Of a DNA stretch of 64,000 nucleotides, positions 58,017 through 64,000 are shown piece after piece. The stretch comes from Paramoeba atlantica (Eukaryota > Discosea), in assembly GCA_977017575.1 (NCBI GenBank), contig CDRNVI010000084.1:44019-108018 (forward strand). Reading direction: 5' to 3'. A model generated the notes under the pieces. It was not told the DNA's origin. It saw nothing but the letters and a program-made list of their open reading frames with translations, and did no database searches. How positions within the stretch are numbered: the stretch's first letter is position 1; the number at the start of each line of letters is the position of its first letter. The position numbers and the translations under genes were made by a program.

Positions 58017-58309
58017 GCTAAGTGCGGAGGTGGAGTGACGATGGACGTATAAAAACGCGTGTGTGTTACTCACTTACACAAAAAATACCATTTGGAATGC
58101 AGCAAAAGTTTATAGTTTTCTTATAGTTTTATAGTAAAATACAGTAAATATAGTACTATATAGTAACTATATTCAATAAAAAAACTATATTTTACTATAT
58201 TATAGTTTCTGCGAACCCTGCATTATTTTACTCTAGTGACTTATAACCTTTTTCCACTCGCAAAAGGAAAGTTGCCCCACCCCCCATCCCCCAAACCACT
58301 CCCCGCCGG

Positions 58310-58504
58310 GGAACTACCCATTCGCAAGAGAGAGAAAGTTTGAATATTGTTTTGTGGACGTCCATATATTTTTTGTTATCATTATAGTCAGGATAGAAAA
58401 GTTGAAAGACATGTAGTTATTTAGTTTTATTTACTTGATGAATATTATTTACTTAGGACAATTCTTTATATATTTTGTACAAAGATTTTATGATGAGCAA
58501 TTCT
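58310..58504 (+). repeat. family-3 YR element 3' end sequence, copy 2
   Basis: Second copy of the 56665-56859 sequence, ending TTTTATGATGAGCAATTCT, after which the recombinase half of copy D starts abruptly. Confidence 0.8.
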
Positions 58505-59149
58505 CACGTAAATGGCGATACCACACCACTAAAGTTGTATGCAAAAGCGCTACAAGCACAGGGCGGTCTGGAACCGCAGCGCCAGATGGAGCCCCTAACA
58601 CCGTATCCATTGAGGAAGCTGTGCAGCAGAGTCACCAATTCGGAGTCAATGGCAATCTTGCTGTGCTGGAAGGCAGCTGCCAGGTGGACGGAAGTTGCGG
58701 AGTTAACCAGAGAGAAATTTCTAAAGATATCTCCAGAGGAAATCGTCATCTTTTGGGGGAGGGGTACCAAGGCAACACGATTAAACTCATACCGCCCCTA
58801 CATGCACGCGGTCATAATGGGGCCGGGGACGGCGGAATTGGCACAATATCTTGCGGGTCTCCCTCTGGGCCAAAGGATATGCAGAACGCCGGTAAGAGAA
58901 ATGGACAACCAAATACGAAGCGTTCTCGGAAACGGATTTGGTACCCACTCCATCAAGAGGGGCGCGATAACATACCTATTTCAGCAAGTCGCCAAAGGCC
59001 ACCTACTCTTATCGGAAGTACAGCACCTTACAAAACATCTGAATATCGAAAGCCTGTTGCAGTACAATGCCAACCAAATCACGACGGCACGCGCTCTCGG
59101 GACCCAAAAAGTGTCGGCACGCCTCCCGGGATTATCACTGCAACAATGA
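58505..59149 (+). pseudogene. tyrosine recombinase C-terminal half, copy D
   Basis: Catalytic blocks KAAARWTEVAELTREKF, IVIFWGRGTKATR, FGTHSIKRGAITYLF and LTKHLNIESLLQYNAN parallel those of copy C. Fossil part. Confidence 0.72.
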
Positions 59150-60716
59150 TCGAACAATGCTACACCGAGGTGCCGTACCTCAAACGACATTCTCTCTTAT
59201 GTACTCGTCGAAGTTCTAAACCCGCAAAGGGGGTGGACTTCGAAATACCACTTCATGTGAAACCCGACGTGCCTATTTTAGACGTACAAGAACTACGGCA
59301 ACGGATGTCTTCGGCTGCAGACACCCGTTTTGAGGAAGTGTGGAGTCAATTGTTATGTATGCCGGCTCGTCCTGAGGAACCACCACGAGTGAAAAGTGGT
59401 TTGTCTTCGAATGACTACGACCTATTAGTGCAACATGGGATTGTTGCGAAGCTGTCGCCACAAGATGTCGAAGCTCGTCCGTCCGTTCAATTTTTAATTC
59501 CGTTTACCGTAATAGAAACGGATGATCAGGGCAACAAACGCAGACGTTTTATTTCCTGGACGCGATCAGACAATGATCGCTTACGAACCTATGAGCCAAA
59601 CGTCCCCTTATGGCATCCTTCGAAATATCTGCACCGCGTTACGGAAGAATCAGGTGTCAAACGAGAATGCGGATTCTGCCAAGTTGAAATTCCCCAGGCT
59701 TCCCGTCAAAAATTTCGCTTTCTATCTGACAATGGCGATGTGTACTACCCATGGGTCACAGATGCGCACCTGAAATTATGCATTCCTTGATGGGGGCATT
59801 GGCTGGTTCGCCAGATTATTGTGAGTCGAGTGCGAGTTTCGCGAAAGGGAGTGTAGATGTTTACGTAGATGGTGTACGGTTTGCGGGGACTGCCCGCGAG
59901 GCTTTGGTCTATTCTACATGGATTGATCGACGAGCAGTTCTCTTCGGAGCGCGTTTTAAGGACGCGGGTAGCTTACCAACGAAGCACTACGTATTTAATG
60001 GAATTCAATACGATCATCACACACACAGGGTCTGCCTGGGCCCAAAGGTGATGGCAAAGTTACAAACGGACCAATTCTTACGACTTACTTTTGTGGAACT
60101 CGAGGCGGCGGTGGGGTGCCTATTGTATTGTTCCTCCGTATTGGGCTTGATAATTCCGAAATACCATTTCGTGTTGAAGGTATGTCAAAGACGTATTAAC
60201 CTTTTAAATCGGGACCCGACAAAAGCGAGTAAAATAGTAGATCTCCCTCAGAACATTCGAGCATTGCTAGGCCGTTGGCGCAATGAACTTTCGCAGAATA
60301 CGCCGATTAAGCCCCCACCTCACCCAGAAATCGCACCGCGACGTCACCAACTTTACACCGATGCTTCCTCCAAAGGGTGAGGGACAATCCTGTATCTGGA
60401 TTCCGGAGAAGTATGTATTGTTGGAGCCCCGTGGAAACCCGACTGGTCCTATGAGGTGAACAAAGCAGAAGCAATGGCAGTGAGATTAGCACTAGAAAAG
60501 TTGGAAGATAAGTTTGAGACGGGAACATGCTTGCAACTCTGGGTGGACAATACTTCCTGCAAAGCTGCAATCAATCGCAAAATATGCAAGTCCGACGGAA
60601 TTGCGGAAGAGTTGTGCAAGGTTCTTGAATGGGTGGAAAAACGTGGCTTATGTATCAACGCGAAATATTTATCGACGAAAGAAAACCCCGCAGATCCGAT
60701 AAGCCGAAAATTTTGA
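59150..60716 (+). pseudogene. Reverse transcriptase-RNase H region, copy D
   Basis: RT blocks ARPSVQFLIPFTVIETDDQG, FISWTRSDNDRL, CGFCQVEIPQASRQKFRFLS and VYVDGVRFAG, then RNase H blocks RRHQLYTDASSKG, NKAEAMAVRLALEKLE, LWVDNTSCKAAINRK and STKENPADPISRKF. The YIDG/YVDG wording at the RT loop is shared with copy C. Fossil, broken. Confidence 0.68.
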
Positions 60717-60892
60717 TTACCTGCCGATTTATTTAGACATTCAGGTTATCGTCTGGTCAACGGTGATCGGGATGACAATAATATAGTTTAAAAAAAAAGA
60801 GAACGAAAATTTTGAAGTATTGTTTCGAGTGTATTACCGTCGTTAGCTACGCGTGGGCGGGCGCATGAGAGGTACGTGTGAGCGGGATTGGA
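60717..60892. other. copy D 3' flank
   Basis: A/T-rich with an A9 run at about 60791, then a GC-rich stretch (GCGTGGGCGGGCGCATGAG) resembling the inverted YR-end module. No gene. Confidence 0.4.
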
Positions 60893-61141
60893 GCTGCGTG
60901 TTGGAGGGCTAAGCCCCTTCACTTCGTATTTATTAATTATATCATCCGGAATATTATTGAAGGCCTATTTTATACTTTATATGCATACGGTACCGATTTC
61001 CAGCAACTATTGACAGAAGATATTTTGAACTAGGTAAGTATCCATAGCTAAGCAATATTATGCGACATATTCCAATGTAGTTTCTTGCTCATATACGTTC
61101 TGTTATTATCTATATGTCCGTGCAGCCCTCGCCGTGATTTC
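60893..61141 (+). repeat. 249-bp direct repeat, copy 1
   Basis: Recurs at 61341-61589 with an offset of 448 bp and few differences. After copy 1 the sequence goes to TAGTTTACGATATGAAATTT (61145), which looks like a YR-element 5' terminus; before copy 2 stands a CCCACCCACCAACCCCCAGC module (61319-61338). The arrangement resembles split direct repeats at the 3' end of a YR element. Confidence 0.75.
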
Positions 61142-61340
61142 TGATAGTTTACGATATGAAATTTGGCGAGGGCTATTGTACTTATATTTTTGGTAAGATT
61201 TGGCCGGCGGGCATTGTACGCTTTTGTTTGCAATCTAATGTGTTTATATAGATATCGTCATGCATTATTGTAATAGAATCATCCAATTTCAAACTACTAA
61301 TACTACAAGTTTTGAGCCCACCCACCAACCCCCAGCCACG

Positions 61341-61589
61341 GCTGCGGGTTGGAGGGCTAAGCCCCTTCACTTCGTATTTATTAATTATATCATCCGGAAT
61401 ATTATTGAAGGCCTATTTTATACTTTATATGCATACGGTACCGATTTCCAGCAACTATTGACAGAAGATATTTTGAACTAGGTAAGTATCCATAGCTAAG
61501 CAATTTTATGCGACATATTCCAATGTAGTTTCTTATTCATATACGTTCTGTTATTATCTATATGTCCGTGCAGCCCTCGCCGTGATTTC
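61341..61589 (+). repeat. 249-bp direct repeat, copy 2
   Basis: Second copy of 60893-61141, followed by A/T-rich sequence and another C-rich module (61683-61745: CCCACCCACCATCCCCCAAA with TACCCGTTCGCAAG). Confidence 0.75.
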
Positions 61590-61898
61590 AAATTGTTGTT
61601 TGTATGATGTATTAGGTCCATAATTGTGATCTTATGTATTTGATATTCTTATTAGATTGAAGCTTTACGTACTCGTGAAGAAAAAATTTGCCCCACCCAC
61701 CATCCCCCAAACCTCTCCCCGCGTGGGTTACCCGTTCGCAAGAGTGAGTTATTGAAGATTTCTTTAATGGGACGTCCCTTACTATATTTCTTGGCTTTGT
61801 GTTTAATAGCATATTGAAATTTTGAATAAAAAAGTAATAATGATACTCTGAGGTATGTACATAGAAGGAAGTTTACTTGTTTATATTCTGATTTTTCT
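61590..61898. other. YR-end module and A/T-rich flank
   Basis: Contains the C-rich module at 61683-61745 and otherwise A/T-rich sequence with no gene. Confidence 0.4.
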
Positions 61899-62681
61899 TT
61901 TGGGTTTCTTGATCACGGCGCTTTACCAGTTTCCAGTGCGTTCGGCCCATTTTCCGATCATCGATTTCTGTCACCGTGACGAACCATCCTATTTTCGGAC
62001 CCTTTTCCCACGGTTATATTTCCGTTTTCCTATGAATGTTTCACCCACTTGCAGTTTGGAAAAGTTAAAATCCGTGTTTTCTTGTTGGTGGAACGCTGCG
62101 TTACCTACCATGTGAAGGAACTTTGTAACAGTGCCTTGCCGCACTCCACGGTTACGACTGATTTGCCCTGTCGTGAGGTTGTTCGCGATGTCCCCCCATA
62201 TTAGAAGAAGAGTGTCTATATCCACCCCAGAGCGACTGTTCAAATAAGGGGAGAATCTAAACGCTCGCGCACGACATGGGTTGCGAGCATGGTCAGCACG
62301 ATACGTACATATTTCTACGTGCGGTCTTCCGCGTACTTCCCTCATGTAGTCAGAGCCATGTTTTTCGCAACGATGGTGTCGAAGCAAATGATGGTTTAAC
62401 ATCTATTCGATGGCGGACTCGCCTTGAGGAATGTGGCGCAAGTTTTTCCACGAACGCACGCACGCAAACCCAACACATCCACTACAAGTGCGACGAGCAA
62501 CTTGCGTAGCTGGAATTTCAACTCGTTGATCTTCCCAAGGCACATCACCATCGCCCTGATTAAAGCGCTCACTGTTGCCACTCAAGCGCTCACTGCTGCG
62601 ATTCTGACGATCAATATAAGAAAGAAAACGGCGAACCAAATCTTCCGCGTCCTCATTTCGATTGGGGTTGTCGCGCGCCAT
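61899..62681 (-). pseudogene. Merlin-type transposase remnant
   Basis: Minus-strand frames matching the N-terminal two-thirds of the Merlin protein: CSGCVGFACVRSWKNLRHIP, IWGDIANNLTTGQISRNRGV, LQVGETFIGKRKYNRGKR (the first catalytic position reads G-E where the intact copies read D-E) and, in another frame, a VTEIDDRKMGRTHWKLVKRR block. One stop (near 62402), one frameshift (near 61990) and loss of the C-terminal catalytic part mark it as dead. It differs clearly from the 33972 copy, so it is an older, separate insertion. Confidence 0.75.
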
Positions 62682-62995
62682 AAACCGTTAAATTTTTTTG
62701 CGAATAGTTGATAAGAAAACACGCTAAACTTGAATATATTTGCTATTCTTGTTTTCTATTATTTTCTTATGAAATTTGATATAAATGTGCACTTCCTGGG
62801 CCTAATAAAAGTAAAAAGAATACTCACGATCACGCACAAAAATACTCGAGTACTCAACGAACCCGGGACGTACCCAAACAGTCCCATACAAAATATTTCC
62901 AAAATCGAACAAAATGCAAGACCTGTAGGGGGGGGGGGTAAAAGAGGCTGAACACTACTGTATGTGTTACCCAGAGACGGCTTGTCAAGGAGGAT
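62682..62995. other. A/T-rich flank with G9 run
   Basis: No gene seen. A (G)9 run near 62931 and degenerate A/T-rich sequence. Confidence 0.35.
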
Positions 62996-63382
62996 TCAAC
63001 GTGTTGTCAAGGCCCAATTTCGAAGCATAAAGGGGGGGGTCTTACAGCGAAGTATAAAGGGGGGGGTCACAGTAGTCGGAAAAATATGACCATTTTTGTA
63101 CAATACCTCTAAAATACGGCTTCCATCGTCAGCATAAGTGACCTGCGGAGTCCCCACCCAAGTAAAAGGGCTTGAAGGCCCATCTGCTTCCTGGTACCAC
63201 ACAACGGTTAGCTCCACGGCCTCCGTCTCCAACTTGTCAGCAATGGTATCAATGCGCGCGCGGACTTGAGTATCTGTCATGGGAGAAATATTTTGCGAAC
63301 CCGGAGGTAAAGCAGTTCTGTACTCTGTATTTCGCGTCTGGGTGGTATCAATGTTCGGCATTGACGGGGCCTGAGCCAACAT
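62996..63382 (-). CDS. unassigned frame, possible LINE N-terminal piece
   Basis: 128 codons on the minus strand. The segment ELTVVWYQEADGPSSPFTWV ... RILEVLYKNG resembles the small-barrel region near the N-terminus of the LINE protein at 28244-29017 and of RLE-1. The last 25 codons run through two GAAGTATAAAGGGGGGG-like repeats (63025-63070) and are probably not original. I do not recognise the family with confidence. Confidence 0.3.
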   Translation of the reverse strand: MLAQAPSMPNIDTTQTRNTEYRTALPPGSQNISPMTDTQVRARIDTIADKLETEAVELTVVWYQEADGPSSPFTWVGTPQVTYADDGSRILEVLYKNGHIFPTTVTPPFILRCKTPPFMLRNWALTTR

Positions 63383-63539
63383 AGTCTAGGATAATGTTTC
63401 GAACTGTGATCGCCGGGAGAACACTGGATTTGGCGCCGCGGGCTCCCGATGTACTTGTTGATTCTAAAGATTCGTGTGCTGCGGCGGAAGAGGTGGCACC
63501 AAAACACTTGGGGGCTGCTGCAGACCTGAAAATTGCCTA

Positions 63540-63600
63540 CGAGCAATTTAGCCGATGGGCTAAATGAAATTTAGCCGATGGGCTAAAAGTTTACGTACAG
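63540..63600. repeat. two tandem hairpins between YR-type ends
   Basis: TTTAGCCGATGGGCTAAA occurs twice in a row (63547-63564 and about 63570-63587), each a 7-bp stem. They stand between GAGCAATT on the left and AGTTTACGTACAGAATTTT on the right, sequences similar to the 3' and 5' termini of family-3 YR elements. Confidence 0.55.
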
Positions 63601-64000
63601 AATTTTATGAAGGGTGCAGTGGTTAACGTGCTACATTGTTCGAAAATATTGAAAAGATATCAAAGTTACATTATTTAGTTTTATACTAGCATTTTATATT
63701 TATCTTCGCATTATTTTTTCGCGCCCGCCCACCGGCTCCCAACGCCGGCCGGGCGCGAATCGCCCATTCGTAGACATTTTGCAGATTTTTGATTTAGTTA
63801 GTTTCAACATTTTAATATAGCTAATTTAGTAAGACGTTTCATACATTTCATAGAATCGAATAGCGACGATATTAAATTTGAGAGAGGATGCTGTTGTTGT
63901 TGTTTATCCCGTTTGGCCATGACTGGCTATGGGTTCAGAGTACACCCTAGTTATTTAGTGCTCGTGTGAAACGGCACCGGGTATTACCGTACTCCGTGGG
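63601..64000. other. window end, YR-end module
   Basis: A/T-rich apart from a GC-rich module at 63720-63770 (GCGCCCGCCCACCGGCTCCC, then a CGGCCGG stem and CGCCCATTCGTAG) like those at other YR ends. No gene is visible. Confidence 0.4.

Larger units (their letters stand above)
57008..58220 (+). mobile_element. hAT DNA transposon, internally shortened
   Basis: 1213 bp with perfect 20-bp terminal inverted repeats (CAGGGTTCGCAGAAACTATA) and an 8-bp duplication CATTATTT at 57000-57007 and 58221-58228, both diagnostic of hAT elements. Subterminal regions are rich in TATAGT-type repeats. An unoccupied copy of the target is present on the minus strand at about 30710-30735. Coding capacity is reduced to two short frames, so it is not autonomous. 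Confidence 0.92.
56860..58504 (+). mobile_element. internally deleted family-3 YR element with hAT insert
   Basis: Only the 5' leader (56860-56999 and 58221-58274) and the 3' end (about 58275-58504, with the CCCACCCCCCATCCCCCAAA module) remain; the genes between them are gone. A hAT transposon sits in the leader. The matching empty leader is at 30680-30874 on the minus strand. Fossil. Confidence 0.65.
58505..60716 (+). mobile_element. YR retroelement fossil, family 3, copy D (3' part)
   Basis: C-terminal half of a tyrosine recombinase, then RT and RNase H, plus strand. Its beginning is not adjacent; a matching N-terminal half is at 30875-31396 on the other strand. Broken, with about three breaks in the coding part. 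Similar age to copy C. Confidence 0.7.

Overview
The window is eukaryotic and is built almost entirely of transposable elements nested in one another; I recognise no host protein gene, rRNA or functional tRNA. The best clue to the host is a 36-nt sequence found five times (18225-18260 +; 39078-39113, 45808-45843, 47667-47702 and 51824-51859 -). Its core is GATACAGTTTCTGTAC and it ends CCTTGTTG or TCTTGTTG, which closely matches the euglenozoan (kinetoplastid/diplonemid) spliced-leader exon as I remember it. It always sits at the 5' end of a retroelement and never runs into an intron, as expected if trans-spliced mRNAs were reverse-transcribed. I therefore read this as a transposon-rich chromosome region of a euglenozoan, probably diplonemid or kinetoplastid.

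Layout. 1-2436 is a 153-bp satellite. 2625-6463 is a non-LTR retrotransposon with a restriction-like endonuclease (RLE-1). 6464-18000 holds a tyrosine-recombinase (YR) retroelement fossil, copy A (Gag, YR, start of RT), split by a whole-looking VIPER/DIRS-like element with 111-bp inverted ends (9936-16693) and a 278-bp MITE. 18223-22011 is an RTE-type LINE that still carries the spliced leader, inserted with a 14-bp duplication. 22026-30240 is a second fossil of the copy-A family (copy B, minus strand), split by a 5.2-kb EN-RT-RNaseH LINE (23863-29047), which itself carries a short retroposon (24007-24277).

30427-33770 holds pieces of a third YR family (family 3), a tRNA-headed SINE, GC-rich tandem modules and a Gag-only element with a visible empty site. 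33029-46486 is a near-perfect tandem duplication (period 6729 bp) of a block containing a Merlin transposase, a 5'-truncated RLE-2 retrotransposon, a short SL-headed non-autonomous element and an RLE-1-type fragment. 47036-51859 is a head-to-tail pair: a short SL-headed element with a full-length 1347-codon RLE-2 element placed exactly at the first base of its leader. 52770-60716 holds two more family-3 fossils with a hAT transposon between them. 60717-64000 is repeats, a Merlin remnant and an unassigned open frame.

How the parts act together. SL-bearing retroelements appear to land on the SL copies carried by earlier insertions. The YR elements share defined ends and insert without target duplication. 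LINEs and SINEs leave ordinary duplications that allow the nesting order to be read.
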